This document shows positions 42,108 through 51,966 of a stretch of DNA of 64,000 nt, one piece after another (positions within the stretch are counted from its first letter, which is position 1; every line of letters begins with the position of its first letter). The stretch lies in NCBI RefSeq assembly GCF_002156875.1, contig NZ_NCSY01000013.1:16148-80147 (forward strand), given 5' to 3'. The translations under genes were made by a program, and so were the position numbers. The notes under the pieces were generated by a model, which saw only the letters and a program-made list of their open reading frames with translations, did not search any database and was not told the origin of the DNA. Origin of the DNA: Bacillus sp. EAC (GTDB lineage Bacteria; Bacillota; Bacilli; Bacillales; Bacillaceae_G).

Positions 42108-43430
42108 ATGTATTTACATGGTACTAGTCGAATTGATCACAATGGACATTTAGAAATTGGAGGTTGCAGTACAGTTCAATTAGCAGAACAGTATGGTACA
42201 CCTTTATATATATACGACGAAGCATTAATTGAATCAAAATGTAGGGAATTTCATGAAGCGCTAAAAAAGACAGGAATGAAGTATCAAGTAGCGTATGCTA
42301 GTAAAGCATTTTTATGTATGGAACAAGCCCGTTTAATTGAAAGAGAAGGACTTTGTTTAGATGTAGTATCGAGCGGTGAATTATATACGGCACTACAAGC
42401 AGGGTTTCCAGCCGAAAAGATTCATTTTCATGGAAACAACAAGTCTATTGAAGAGCTTGAAGAAGCATTGGATGCAAAAATTGGTTGTTTTGTAGTCGAT
42501 AACTTTTTTGAACTAGAAGTTTTACAAGCTCTAGCAGAGCAACGTGGAGAAATTGTTTCAATTTTATTACGTGTTACGCCTGGGGTAGAAGCGCATACGC
42601 ACGAATATGTAATGACAGGTCAAGAAGATTCAAAATTTGGATTTGATATCATGTCTAAGCAAGCATATGAAGCAGTTGAAAACTCTATACATTCTCAAAA
42701 TTTAAGATTATTGGGAATCCATTCCCATATAGGATCTCAAATTTTTGAACCAGATGGATTTGTTCATGCAATTAATATATTAATTAGCTTTTTAAATGGT
42801 ATAAAAAATGATTTAGAATATACAGCAGAGATATTAAATGTAGGTGGAGGCTTCGGAATTCGTTATACTTCAGAAGACGAACCTTTAGCTATTCATACTC
42901 ATATTGAAACAATTACTTCTATTATAAAAGAAGAATGTGAAAAATTGGGTTATGCACTTCCTGAGTTATGGTTAGAACCAGGTCGCAGTATCGTTGGTGA
43001 AGCAGGTACAACACTATACACTGTTGGGGCAACTAAAAATCTTCCATCCATTCGAAAATATGTTTCAGTTGATGGAGGAATGACAGATAATATTCGCCCA
43101 GCACTTTATGGATCTAAATACGAAGCAATGCTTGCTAATCGTGGAAAAGATGAAAATAAAGAAGTTGTTTCAATAGCAGGTAAATGCTGTGAAAGTGGAG
43201 ATATGTTAATCTGGGACTGTGAATTACCGGTAGTTGAAAGTAATGACTTATTAGCAGTATCTTGTACTGGCGCATATGGATATTCAATGGCAAATAACTA
43301 TAATCGTATTCGTCGTCCAGCAGTCATTTTTGTAAAAGATGGAACTTCAAGAGTAGTTGTTCGACGCGAAACATATAAAGACTTAGTTAAAAATGATATG
43401 ATTTACATTGAAAACTCTTCTATTAGATAA
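42108..43430 (+). CDS. lysA: Diaminopimelate decarboxylase
   Basis: A 440-residue PLP enzyme making lysine from meso-diaminopimelate, the last step of lysine synthesis. The alanine racemase-like fold III domain is visible with the PLP Lys in VAYASKAFLC (about residue 65), HIGSQIF, GGGFGIRY, EPGRSIVGEAG and the catalytic CCESGD near residue 365. GAAGGGAG precedes ATG 42108. Controlled by the upstream lysine riboswitch. Monocistronic with its terminator overlapping the last codons. Confidence 0.95.
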   Translation: MYLHGTSRIDHNGHLEIGGCSTVQLAEQYGTPLYIYDEALIESKCREFHEALKKTGMKYQVAYASKAFLCMEQARLIEREGLCLDVVSSGELYTALQAGFPAEKIHFHGNNKSIEELEEALDAKIGCFVVDNFFELEVLQALAEQRGEIVSILLRVTPGVEAHTHEYVMTGQEDSKFGFDIMSKQAYEAVENSIHSQNLRLLGIHSHIGSQIFEPDGFVHAINILISFLNGIKNDLEYTAEILNVGGGFGIRYTSEDEPLAIHTHIETITSIIKEECEKLGYALPELWLEPGRSIVGEAGTTLYTVGATKNLPSIRKYVSVDGGMTDNIRPALYGSKYEAMLANRGKDENKEVVSIAGKCCESGDMLIWDCELPVVESNDLLAVSCTGAYGYSMANNYNRIRRPAVIFVKDGTSRVVVRRETYKDLVKNDMIYIENSSIR

Positions 43431-43447
43431 TAGAAGAGTTTTGTTTC
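43411..43447 (+). terminator. Terminator overlapping the lysA 3' end
   Basis: AAAACTCTTCTATTA / TAATAGAAGAGTTTT stem; the lysA stop codon lies on its right arm. Confidence 0.85.
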
Positions 43448-43504
43448 TATTTCGTTAATTTTGAATTATTATTTATCGACATATAAAGACATATTTATCA
43501 TTTA

Positions 43505-43521
43505 TGTTACAATATTGTAAC
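43505..43521. promoter_or_regulatory. WalR (YycF) binding site
   Basis: TGTTAC-AATAT-TGTAAC matches the WalR consensus TGTWAH-N5-TGTWAH at every position. It lies about 70 bases upstream of the CwlO-like gene, with a TATAAA -10 box at 43550-43555. This fits the known WalRK activation of cwlO and similar hydrolases in Bacillus. Confidence 0.8.
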
Positions 43522-43589
43522 AAAAGCGACTCACTTCGCGAATCTATGGTATAAATACAAAGTAGATAAGCGAGAGGAGACACGCTGAA

Positions 43590-44747
43590 ATGTTTAGAAA
43601 AAAACTTACAGTGCTGGCTATTGCAGGTGCTTTAATTGTATCTTTAACGCCAAATGCTTCGGTTTATGCTGAAAGTAAAGTAGAAAAAAAGCAAGCTGAA
43701 GTAGGTAAATTTCAATCACAATTTAAAAAATTAAGTAACGATGTTAAAAAGATAGATTCACAGATTAAATCAACTAAAGAAAAAATCGCTGCTAAAAAAG
43801 CAGAAATTTCTGAAACACAAGAAATCATAAAAGATAAAAATGCTAGAATTACATACTTACAGGATCGAATTGAAAAACGTAATGAAATGTTACAAGACCG
43901 TTTAGTTGCGATGCAAAAGCAACCAAAAGTTAATTTAGTAACTGATGTTCTATTTAATTCTGATGGTATTGTAGATTTTTTCAATCGTTTAAATTCAATT
44001 AATACGCTTTTTCAAGCGGACCAAGATATCATAAAAGAACAAGAGTCAGAACAAGCGGAAGTTAAGAAAGAAAAACAACTTGTTGACGAAAAGAAAGATG
44101 CTCTTGTAAAAGCTAAAGAAGATTTAGTAGCTCAAGAAAGCGATTTATCTAAATCACAAGCAGCTAAGCAAAAATCATTAAGATCAGCTGAATATAGATT
44201 AAAATTAGCAGTTAAAGAACTTCAAGATGCTAAAGAAGACGAAAGAGTAAGAGAACTTGAAAAACAATCACTTGAATTAGCCGAATTATCTAATGATGGT
44301 GATGACAATGATAATAGCAATACTGGCAGCAGTAGTAATGGATCATCTGGCAGTGGATCAGTTTCTGATAATGACGGTGGGCCAATTGCTTCAGGTAACG
44401 CAATTGTAGACTTTGCTATGCAATATCAAGGTGTTCCTTATGTATTTGGCGGTACTTCTCCAAGCGGATTCGATTGCAGTGGATTTATTTGGTACGTATA
44501 TTCACATAATGGATACAGTATCTCACGAGCAAACGTAAAATCATACTGGAGTAGAGCGACTAAAATTAGTTCTCCACAACCTGGTGACCTAGTATTCTTA
44601 GAAAACACTTATATAAATGGTCCATCTCATATGGGTATTTATATTGGTGGAAACAAAATGGTTCATGCTGGAAGTAAAGGTATTGGTACAATCAGCATTA
44701 GTAGTAGCTGGGTACAATCTCACTTCTTAGGATATGGCCGATTCTAA
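43590..44747 (+). CDS. CwlO-like peptidoglycan DL-endopeptidase (NlpC/P60)
   Basis: A 385-residue secreted cell-wall hydrolase. Signal peptide 1-27 (ending VYA), then a long coiled coil (about 30-230, PcsB-type) and a Gly/Ser/Asn linker. A C-terminal NlpC/P60 domain follows with Cys in DCSGFIW (about residue 296), His in SHMGIY and a second polar residue near VHAG. It cleaves D-Glu-mDAP bonds of peptide stems to allow wall expansion. In B. subtilis the partner activates it through FtsEX. GAGAGGAG precedes ATG 43590. A WalR site controls it. Confidence 0.9.
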   Translation: MFRKKLTVLAIAGALIVSLTPNASVYAESKVEKKQAEVGKFQSQFKKLSNDVKKIDSQIKSTKEKIAAKKAEISETQEIIKDKNARITYLQDRIEKRNEMLQDRLVAMQKQPKVNLVTDVLFNSDGIVDFFNRLNSINTLFQADQDIIKEQESEQAEVKKEKQLVDEKKDALVKAKEDLVAQESDLSKSQAAKQKSLRSAEYRLKLAVKELQDAKEDERVRELEKQSLELAELSNDGDDNDNSNTGSSSNGSSGSGSVSDNDGGPIASGNAIVDFAMQYQGVPYVFGGTSPSGFDCSGFIWYVYSHNGYSISRANVKSYWSRATKISSPQPGDLVFLENTYINGPSHMGIYIGGNKMVHAGSKGIGTISISSSWVQSHFLGYGRF

Positions 44748-44756
44748 TAAACTAAT

Positions 44757-44792
44757 AACCTCGTATTATATTTAGTATAGTACGAGGTTTTT
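44757..44792 (+). terminator. Rho-independent terminator
   Basis: AACCTCGTA / TACGAGGTT arms around a 15-base loop, T-run at the end, after the CwlO-like gene. Confidence 0.8.
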
Positions 44793-44834
44793 TATTATTG
44801 ATAGATTAATAAAAAAAGGCATAAGCTCATTATA

Positions 44835-45227
44835 TTATGAGCTCATGCCTTTTTGATTTTCTGCTTGTTCTTTTAATAGGTCGCGAATTTCAATTAAAAG
44901 TGCTTCCTCTTTTGATGGTACAACAGGTTTAGCCTCTTCAACAACTTTCTTTTTAAACGACAATCGATTTATTAAACGGATAAAGAAGAATACTGAAATA
45001 GAGATAATAAGGAAATCGATTACGGTTTGTATAAATGAGCCATACATTATACCGTGAAACTGAAAGCCGGTAAAATCACTTTTTCCTAAGATAAGTGCGA
45101 TAATTGGCATCATGATATCAGCAACTAAAGAGGATACAATCTTACCGAAAGCTCCACCGATAATTACCCCGACTGCCAAATCAAGCACATTACCTTTTAA
45201 TGCAAACTTCTTAAACTCTTCAAACAT
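44835..45227 (-). CDS. mscL: Large-conductance mechanosensitive channel
   Basis: A 130-residue MscL channel that opens under membrane tension to protect against hypo-osmotic shock. The N-terminal [27 protein letters not shown] and [12 protein letters not shown] match the first pore helix. A second helix ([16 protein letters not shown]) and a charged C-terminal bundle ([15 protein letters not shown]) complete it. AGGAGG precedes ATG 45227. The last codons overlap a strong hairpin (44813-44852) with T-run on this strand. Confidence 0.95.
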   Translation of the reverse strand: MFEEFKKFALKGNVLDLAVGVIIGGAFGKIVSSLVADIMMPIIALILGKSDFTGFQFHGIMYGSFIQTVIDFLIISISVFFFIRLINRLSFKKKVVEEAKPVVPSKEEALLIEIRDLLKEQAENQKGMSS

Positions 45228-45376
45228 TTTTATTCCTCCTGTGCAATTATCGTATTAGTTTACATACAATTATTAAATCTTTCAAGTCTGTAATTGACAC
45301 TTATAAGCAAAAATATTTATATCAGCTATTTAATATGGTAAATACTAAGTAATGACAATTATTAGGGGGTTAAAGA

Positions 45377-46327
45377 ATGGGGAATGAATTAGCTACATTT
45401 GCCGGAGGTTGTTTTTGGTGCATGGTAAAACCATTTGATAAAGAAGACGGCATACTAAAGGTCATGTCAGGTTATACTGGTGGCGAAAAAGAAAACCCAA
45501 CTTATGAAGAAGTATGTACGCATATGACTGGGCATTATGAGGCTGTTCAAATTACGTTTGATCCAGAAGTATATCCGTATGAAAAATTATTAGCATTATT
45601 TTGGCAGCAAATTGATCCAACTGATGCAGGTGGACAATTTCATGATCGAGGCAGTTCCTATAAAACAGCTATTTTTTATCATAATGAAACACAAAAAGAA
45701 CAAGCGCTAGCTTCAAAAGAAGAAATTGAAAAAAGTGGAGTATTTAAAAAGCCAATTGTGACAGAAATTCTACCTGCTAAACCTTTTTATGAAGCGGAGG
45801 AATATCATCAACATTATTATAAGAAACATCCACTGCGCTATCAGCTTTACTATAAAGGTTCAGGCCGACAACGGTTTTTAAAAGAGCATTGGAAAACAGG
45901 GCAAGAAGAATTAAAGAAAAAACTTACACCAATTCAATATTCAGTAACACAAGAAGACGCAACAGAGCCTCCGTTCCGAAATGAATTTTGGGATCATAAA
46001 GAAAAAGGAATTTATGTTGATATCGTTTCTGGCGTACCCTTGTTTAGTTCAATCGATAAATTTGATTCTAGTTGCGGATGGCCTAGTTTCACAAAACCAA
46101 TCTTAAAAGGCGAAATTGAAGAGAAAAAGGATTATAGTCACGGGATGATGCGAATTGAAGTACGTAGTGCAGAAGCTGACTCGCATTTAGGTCACGTTTT
46201 CGATGATGGACCTGGACCAGAAGGGTTGAGATATTGTATTAATTCAGCATCCTTGAAATTTATTCCGTATGAGAAAATGGATGAGGAAGGTTACGGTAAT
46301 TATAAAAGTATCTTTTTTAATAAATAG
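45377..46327 (+). CDS. msrAB: Peptide methionine sulfoxide reductase, MsrA-MsrB fusion
   Basis: A 316-residue two-domain repair enzyme. MsrA (about 1-155) has the catalytic GGCFWCM at residues 10-16. MsrB (about 170-316) has [29 protein letters not shown] with the catalytic Cys near residue 296. Together the two reduce S- and R-sulfoxides. The zinc cysteines of some MsrB proteins are missing, as in many Firmicutes. There is no signal peptide, so it is cytoplasmic. AGGGGG precedes ATG 45377. The two domains are separate genes in B. subtilis but fused in many other bacteria. Confidence 0.93.
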   Translation: MGNELATFAGGCFWCMVKPFDKEDGILKVMSGYTGGEKENPTYEEVCTHMTGHYEAVQITFDPEVYPYEKLLALFWQQIDPTDAGGQFHDRGSSYKTAIFYHNETQKEQALASKEEIEKSGVFKKPIVTEILPAKPFYEAEEYHQHYYKKHPLRYQLYYKGSGRQRFLKEHWKTGQEELKKKLTPIQYSVTQEDATEPPFRNEFWDHKEKGIYVDIVSGVPLFSSIDKFDSSCGWPSFTKPILKGEIEEKKDYSHGMMRIEVRSAEADSHLGHVFDDGPGPEGLRYCINSASLKFIPYEKMDEEGYGNYKSIFFNK

Positions 46328-46340
46328 TATGTACGTCAAA

Positions 46341-46368
46341 CCGAGATAGGGAACATCTCGGTTTTTTC
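46341..46368 (+). terminator. Rho-independent terminator
   Basis: CCGAGAT-AGGGAAC-ATCTCGG stem followed by a T-run, after msrAB. Confidence 0.9.
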
Positions 46369-46493
46369 TATTATTCAAAATATTTCAAGAAAAGGGTTAC
46401 AACAAAAAAGATTTATGATAATATAAAAGTGTCACAAAGTTGTCACATTTTAGGTATTGCAATTCACAAAAAATAATACAGGAGGTTATTTAT

Positions 46494-46721
46494 ATGAAGC
46501 AAACTGATTATGAAATCGTTGAAACTTATACAAGATATTCTGGTATTGCCTTTTTTATTGGTCTTATTCTTTTTTTACTTTATTTCACTGGAAACGGTTT
46601 CGTACATACCGACTTAATGTTAACAGTGAGCATTGTATTGATGGGCTCTTGTTCTACCTTATTTTTATTAGGGACTTTTTTGGGATTGATGTTTACAATT
46701 TCTACAAAAGAACAAGCTTAA
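46494..46721 (+). CDS. Small two-to-three-helix membrane protein (75 aa)
   Basis: A 75-residue protein with hydrophobic segments at about residues 15-32 and 42-67. The ATG at 46494 is chosen for the GGAGG (46481-46485) with good spacing; the frame is open to an ATG at 46440 that has none. No family recognised. GTCACAAAGTTGTCAC upstream (46431-46446) is an imperfect repeat possibly tied to its promoter. Confidence 0.5.
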   Translation: MKQTDYEIVETYTRYSGIAFFIGLILFLLYFTGNGFVHTDLMLTVSIVLMGSCSTLFLLGTFLGLMFTISTKEQA

Positions 46722-46730
46722 AAAAAAGAA

Positions 46731-46770
46731 TGGGTGTTCAATGACTTAGGTCATTTGAACATCCTTTTAT
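46731..46770 (+). terminator. Rho-independent terminator
   Basis: GGGTGTTCAATGAC / GTCATTTGAACATCC arms with TTTTATTTTT downstream, after the 75-aa gene. Confidence 0.85.
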
Positions 46771-46827
46771 TTTTGTTTCAATTTTTATTTGATGAGGCGT
46801 TTTTTAAAATTTGGCTTTGTTAAAGAA

Positions 46828-46950
46828 GATAGTTGATTTCCACTACAGGATGCTTGCTTTCCGGGGGCATGTGTTGAGCCTCCTCGGTGCTATGCGCCTT
46901 GCGTGAGTCTCAACTTTCCCGTTACTCCCACTGGAGTCGAGCACCTTACG
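46828..46950 (-). repeat. Dispersed Bacillus-type repeat, inverted copy
   Basis: In reverse complement it shares GACTCC, GGAAAGTTGAGACTCACGC, GCACCGAGGAGGCTCAACAC and GCATCCTGTAGTGGAAATCA with the copy at 35045-35157. GC-rich, non-coding. Confidence 0.75.
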
Positions 46951-47123
46951 TCCAATCAAAATCTTATATATCGATTGTCTTCTTTACGTCAACCTAACTA
47001 TAAAAACAATCTTTTAAAGGAAGCTTTTATATATAAAACAATATACATTAACAGAGCCTAAAATTTAATTCATCTTATCAAAATACTTATCAAGTTTATA
47101 CGCACTAGGAGGTGTCGCATTAG

Positions 47124-48395
47124 ATGGGATTTTTTAATAAATTAAAGGGAATGGATCGCAATGTGTGGATCCGGGTAATTGGTGAAACGATTACAAGTAG
47201 TGCAATGATGATGCTGATGCCGTTTTTTGCATTATATTTAGAGGGCAAAGTTGATTCAATGCTAAAAGTAGGTTTTATTATGTCTATTTCACCTATAGCT
47301 TCATTATTTGGTTCAATGGCTGGTGGAAGATTAGCGGATCTTTACGGACGAAAGCGAATGATGGTTTTTTCAACACTTGCTTCTTCCATTATTCTTCTAT
47401 TATTTTCAATAGCAGAAGGTTATACTGCATTTCTGATTTTATCTATTTTATTAGGAATAAGTAATTCCTTTTTTAATCCAGCTGCATCTGCTATGGTGGC
47501 TGACGTGACTGAACCAGAAGAAAGAACCGAAGCATATGGATTGTTAAGGGTAGGAAGTAACTTTGGGACAGTAATTGGTCCTTTACTTGGCAGTTCAATT
47601 GTTTTCTTTTCAAAAGATAGTTTGTTTTATATTGCTGCAACGGCTTTAGGTCTATATAGTATCGCTCAATTATTTTTACTGAAGGAAACCCTTCCAGTAG
47701 GAAATAAAACGAAAAATGAAAATGAGGGTTCAAAAATTCCTCTTAAAAAAGTAATGAATATTATCTTGGCAGATAAGTTACTTTTATTTTACGTAGCAAC
47801 CGGGGTTATCATTTCGATGGGTTTCTCACAAATTGAAGGTATGCTTCCATTGTATTTCAAACAAAGTTTTCAGTCACGTTTTGGAGAATGGAATCCTTAT
47901 CCGTTTTTAATGTCAATTAATGGATTACTTGTAGTATTACTACAATTTCCTGTTTCAAGCTATTTAGCGAATCGCTCTATCGGAAAAACGATGTTTTATG
48001 GGACAGTATTATTCGGTTTAGGCATTTTATCAATCGGATTAGCTCCACCACTATTATTATCATTTGGATTAAGTAAATGGATAATATTAATCGTTTTAGC
48101 ATTTATTTTTATTTACTATACATTTGGTGAGATGGTCATGTCACCAGTACAAATGACTTTCGTTGCGAATATTGCACCTGAAGAGTTAAGGGCAACTTAT
48201 ATGGCAGTTGGAAGTATGAATTGGACAATTGGGGGATTCCTTGGTCCGTTATTAGGTGGATTTTTATTTGATTTAAAATTAGGATTATGGCTATTCGTGA
48301 TATTAGGCACAGGTGTAGTTATATCAGGCTCGATGTATCGATCGCTTGATGAAAAAGTTGCCAATAGAGAAAATGAACAGGAGCTAGCACAATGA
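47124..48395 (+). CDS. MFS transporter (multidrug-type)
   Basis: A 423-residue 12-helix major facilitator protein. The motif-A loop GRLADLYGRKRMM is near residue 72, and GLLRVGSNFGTVIGPLLGS in helix 5 is the antiporter motif C type. This pattern fits drug or metabolite efflux (YttB/MdtG-like). A charged cytoplasmic loop (KTKNENEGSK) separates the two halves. AGGAGGTG precedes ATG 47124. Its terminator (GAGCTAGC / GCTAGCTTTTTT, 48379-48408) overlaps the stop codon. Confidence 0.85.
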   Translation: MGFFNKLKGMDRNVWIRVIGETITSSAMMMLMPFFALYLEGKVDSMLKVGFIMSISPIASLFGSMAGGRLADLYGRKRMMVFSTLASSIILLLFSIAEGYTAFLILSILLGISNSFFNPAASAMVADVTEPEERTEAYGLLRVGSNFGTVIGPLLGSSIVFFSKDSLFYIAATALGLYSIAQLFLLKETLPVGNKTKNENEGSKIPLKKVMNIILADKLLLFYVATGVIISMGFSQIEGMLPLYFKQSFQSRFGEWNPYPFLMSINGLLVVLLQFPVSSYLANRSIGKTMFYGTVLFGLGILSIGLAPPLLLSFGLSKWIILIVLAFIFIYYTFGEMVMSPVQMTFVANIAPEELRATYMAVGSMNWTIGGFLGPLLGGFLFDLKLGLWLFVILGTGVVISGSMYRSLDEKVANRENEQELAQ

Positions 48396-48573
48396 CGCTA
48401 GCTTTTTTGTTTATGTCGTGACTAGCTCTATTGGCAATCACTTTTTTGTTTTTTCACATATTAAACGTAACTGCATATGTTGTAAAGAATTATAGGTTTC
48501 TACCCATAAAGGCTTATACACTTTGGGAGAAAGTGGTACAATAGGAAGAGCAAAAAATAGTAGGGGGAACATC

Positions 48574-49671
48574 ATGAAGATTAAGTTAGGATTATTATAT
48601 GGCGGAAAATCTGCTGAACATAAAGTATCATTACAAACAGCTTTTGCCGTTATTTCTGCTTTAGATCACACAAAATTTGATGTGTATCCAATTTATATAA
48701 CAGAGCAAGGTGAATGGTTACAAGGTAAACAAATTGAAGGTAAAGTAGAAAGTGTTGCTGCTTTAAAATTTACAAATGAAGATCAAAACGTAAATGAAAT
48801 TGCTCCAGTTGCATTAACTTCATCAATTATTCCTGCAGCCTCAAATCAAGAATCAACTGGACCTGTTGATGTTATTTTCCCATTATTACATGGACCAAAT
48901 GGTGAAGACGGAACAGTTCAAGGATTACTCGAACTTTTAAATATACCTTATGTTGGAAATGGTGTTTTAGCATCATCGGCAGGTATGGATAAAGTTATTA
49001 TGAAAAACTTATTTGAACAGGCTGGAATTCCGCAAGCAAAATATGTGCATTTCTTAAAGACTGATTGGAAATCAAATGCAAATACTTGTTATGAAAAAGT
49101 TGAACAAGAATTAGGTTACCCTGTATTTGTTAAGCCAGCAAATTTAGGATCAAGTGTTGGAATTAGTAAAGCGAAAGATCGCGAATCATTAATTGCTGCA
49201 TTTGAAGAAGCATTCCAATTCGACCGTAAAGTCATTATTGAAGAAAACATCGTAGGACGTGAAATTGAAGTTGCTGTACTAGGTAACGATAAGGTTGAAT
49301 GTTCTGTTGTTGGAGAAATTAAACCGTCAGTAGAATTTTATGATTACAATGCAAAATATGAAAGTGGAGATACGGGTCTAATTATTCCCGCTCCAATCGA
49401 AAATGAGACATATGAAAAAATTAAACATTTTGCAGAAGTTGCATTTAAAGCAATTGATGGTTCTGGTCTAACTCGAGCTGATTTCTTTGTGACAGAAGAT
49501 GGTGGCGTATTAATGAATGAAGTAAATACGATGCCTGGTTTTACGCCGTTTAGTATGTACCCACAATTATGGCAGGCTACAGGTTTAACTTATCCTAAAT
49601 TAATTGAGAAATTAATTGACTTAGGTATAGAACGCCACGAGCAAAAACAACAAATTAAATATAATATTTAA
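48574..49671 (+). CDS. ddl: D-alanine--D-alanine ligase
   Basis: A 365-residue ATP-grasp ligase joining two D-Ala for peptidoglycan. Signature motifs are [27 protein letters not shown] (about residue 112), [13 protein letters not shown] and the C-terminal [25 protein letters not shown] 48574 follows AGGGGGA; an in-frame start at 48523 lacks one. Directly upstream of murF, the next enzyme in the same pathway; a terminator lies between them, so they may be separate transcripts. Confidence 0.95.
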   Translation: MKIKLGLLYGGKSAEHKVSLQTAFAVISALDHTKFDVYPIYITEQGEWLQGKQIEGKVESVAALKFTNEDQNVNEIAPVALTSSIIPAASNQESTGPVDVIFPLLHGPNGEDGTVQGLLELLNIPYVGNGVLASSAGMDKVIMKNLFEQAGIPQAKYVHFLKTDWKSNANTCYEKVEQELGYPVFVKPANLGSSVGISKAKDRESLIAAFEEAFQFDRKVIIEENIVGREIEVAVLGNDKVECSVVGEIKPSVEFYDYNAKYESGDTGLIIPAPIENETYEKIKHFAEVAFKAIDGSGLTRADFFVTEDGGVLMNEVNTMPGFTPFSMYPQLWQATGLTYPKLIEKLIDLGIERHEQKQQIKYNI

Positions 49672-49676
49672 CAATT

Positions 49677-49708
49677 GAAAACACTATTCATGTCTGAATA
49701 GTGTTTTC
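49677..49708. terminator. Terminator between ddl and murF
   Basis: Perfect GAAAACACTATTCA / TGAATAGTGTTTTC stem with a TGTC loop, just after ddl. Confidence 0.85.
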
Positions 49709-49749
49709 ATATGAGTAGACTGAAATACTATGTAAGAGGAGTGGTGACA

Positions 49750-51132
49750 ATGTCAATAGTGCGTACTTTATCTCAAATTGTAAACATGATACCAGGAAGT
49801 GAACTAGTAGGAGAAGATTTAGTGATTCAAGGCGTATCAACAGATTCTCGTGACGAGTTAAATGGTAAATTATTTGTTCCAATTGTTGGTGAGAGATTTG
49901 ATGCACATCAATTTTTCCCTCAAGCAATCGAAAATGGTGTAAAAGCAGTTTTTTGCTCAAGGAATTTTTCTAACGTTCCTTCCAATGTTTCTGTTATATT
50001 AGTCGATGATACATTAGAAGCATTACAAACATTGGCAAAATCTTATTTGAAAGAATGGAATGGAAAAGTAGTTGGTATTACGGGCAGTAACGGGAAAACA
50101 TCTACTAAAGATATTTTGACAAGCATACTTTCAGCAAAATACAAAGTACATAAAACACAAGGAAACTTTAATAATCACATAGGTCTCCCTTTAACTGTCT
50201 TATCAATGGAAGAGGATACAGAGGTTGCAGTATTAGAGATGGGTATGAGTAATTTTGGGGAAATCGAATTTCTATCAAAATTAGCAGAGCCCGATGCTGC
50301 GATTATTACAAATATAGGTGAGTCCCATATGCAGGAACTAGGTTCTAGAGCAGGGATTGCAAAAGCTAAACTTGAGATTGCGAGTGGGCTATCTAATGAG
50401 GGGTTATTAGTAATTAATGGGGATGAGCCTTTATTAATTGAAAGCACACGTAATAATCCTTCAACTTATGCAATTGAGACATTTGGATTTGACGATAAAA
50501 ATGATTTCTACCCAACTTTTATTGAAATGAATGAAACTGGTAGTGAATTTGAAATAAATAAATCGCATAATATTCGTTTCAAATTAGAAGTTCTAGGAAA
50601 ACATAATATTAGTAACACTTTGGCTGCTATCGCAGTTGCTAGAAAATTTTCATTAACATGGGAAGAAATTAGTGTAGGAATGCAACAATTAGAAATGACT
50701 AAAATGCGAATGGAATTACTTAAAAATCAAAATGGACTAACGATTATAAATGATGCTTATAATGCAAGTGTTACTTCAATGAAGGCAGCTCTTTTATTTG
50801 CTTCGGAATTAAATGGCTATGGCAATAAAATTGTGGTATTTGGAGATATGTTAGAGCTTGGTGATCAAGAAATTGCATTTCACGAGGAAATTGGCGAAGA
50901 AGTAGTAAAGCTTCAGTTTGATTATCTTTACACATATGGTCCATTAAGCAAGTTTGCTGCCGTTTCTGCTTTTGAGCAAATGAATTCTTCTCATGTAAAA
51001 AGTTTTGATGACAAAACTAAATTAATTGAAGATCTAGTACAACACGTTAAACCGAATGATCTAGTATTGGTGAAAGCTTCTAGGGGCATGAAGTTAGAAG
51101 AAGTTGTAAATGGATTATTAGAAATGAAGTGA
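49750..51132 (+). CDS. murF: UDP-MurNAc-tripeptide--D-Ala-D-Ala ligase
   Basis: A 460-residue Mur ligase adding D-Ala-D-Ala to the UDP-MurNAc tripeptide, the last cytoplasmic step of muramyl-pentapeptide synthesis. The ATP site VGITGSNGKTSTKD (about residues 107-120), NFNNHIGLPLTV, the central EMGMSNFGEI and the C-terminal DAYNASVTSMKAAL are all intact. ATG 49750 follows GAGGAG. The next gene begins 18 bases after its stop. Confidence 0.95.
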   Translation: MSIVRTLSQIVNMIPGSELVGEDLVIQGVSTDSRDELNGKLFVPIVGERFDAHQFFPQAIENGVKAVFCSRNFSNVPSNVSVILVDDTLEALQTLAKSYLKEWNGKVVGITGSNGKTSTKDILTSILSAKYKVHKTQGNFNNHIGLPLTVLSMEEDTEVAVLEMGMSNFGEIEFLSKLAEPDAAIITNIGESHMQELGSRAGIAKAKLEIASGLSNEGLLVINGDEPLLIESTRNNPSTYAIETFGFDDKNDFYPTFIEMNETGSEFEINKSHNIRFKLEVLGKHNISNTLAAIAVARKFSLTWEEISVGMQQLEMTKMRMELLKNQNGLTIINDAYNASVTSMKAALLFASELNGYGNKIVVFGDMLELGDQEIAFHEEIGEEVVKLQFDYLYTYGPLSKFAAVSAFEQMNSSHVKSFDDKTKLIEDLVQHVKPNDLVLVKASRGMKLEEVVNGLLEMK

Positions 51133-51150
51133 TAGGGAGCAGTAAGAAAT

Positions 51151-51798
51151 ATGAATACGGCCTTGTTAAAGAAGTTGCGTTTAAATGTAGATGAACCTGC
51201 ATTGTTAATAAATGCACCTGAAGAATTTGGGGAATTAATGAAAAAAGCATTAAAAACAAACCTTCACTCAGAACCAAGTGGACATTATGCTTATGTTCAA
51301 GCCTTTTGTTATTCATGTGAAGATGTTGCTAAATTCGCTCCGATTGCAGTTAGTTCATGTGGTCACGATAGTTTACTATGGATGTGCTATCCTAAAAAGA
51401 GCTCAAAAATAAAAACAGATATTACCCGCGATATGGGGTGGAGCGATTTAGAAAAATTGGGATATATAGGAATTGCTTTGGTTTCCATCGATGAGACTTG
51501 GTCTGCGATGAGGTTCCGAAAGGCGGAATTTACTAATACGCAAAGAAGAACTGCTTCACCGCCAAAAGTTAATACAAGTACTGGAAGTAAAATCGTAGAA
51601 ATCCCTGTTGATTTACAGGAGAAATTTGAAGAATATCCTGAGTGTAAAACTTTTTTTAATAGTTTAGCTTACACTCATCGCAAAGAATATGTTCACTGGA
51701 TTTCTGAAGCAAAGAGGCAAGAAACAAGGGTTCGTAGAATTAATGGTACGATTGAGAGACTGCAAAAAGGGATAAAGAATCCTAGCATAAAAGTATAA
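51151..51798 (+). CDS. YdeI/OmdA-family protein
   Basis: A 215-residue protein. The N-terminal half resembles a DUF3052-like fold (LLINAPEEFGELMKKAL, WMCYPKKSSKIKTDITRDMG). The C-terminus is a clear YdeI/OmpD-associated domain: FFNSLAYTHRKEYVHWISEAKRQETRVRRI split over residues about 170-199. This helical end is found in proteins linked to bacteriocin or stress resistance. Ribosome site AGGGAGCAG precedes ATG 51151. Co-transcription with murF is likely from the 18-base gap. Function not established. Confidence 0.7.
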   Translation: MNTALLKKLRLNVDEPALLINAPEEFGELMKKALKTNLHSEPSGHYAYVQAFCYSCEDVAKFAPIAVSSCGHDSLLWMCYPKKSSKIKTDITRDMGWSDLEKLGYIGIALVSIDETWSAMRFRKAEFTNTQRRTASPPKVNTSTGSKIVEIPVDLQEKFEEYPECKTFFNSLAYTHRKEYVHWISEAKRQETRVRRINGTIERLQKGIKNPSIKV

Positions 51799-51966
51799 CT
51801 TAATTTGCATTTTGGAGAGAATGTCCGTATAATGAGTAGATATTGTTTCCTTTTCATGATACTTCGGACTATTGTTTTCCACTAAAAACGAACCTTCCAT
51901 ATGTGAACAGTCACGAAACATATAATTTTTATAGATATAATTGAGATACAAAGGAGATTAAACAAA

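Larger units (their letters stand above)
46722..47123. other. Intergenic region: terminator and dispersed repeat
   Basis: About 400 bases with a terminator and an inverted copy of the GC-rich dispersed repeat (46828-46950). No other gene seen. It ends with AGGAGGTG, the ribosome site of the MFS gene. Confidence 0.6.
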
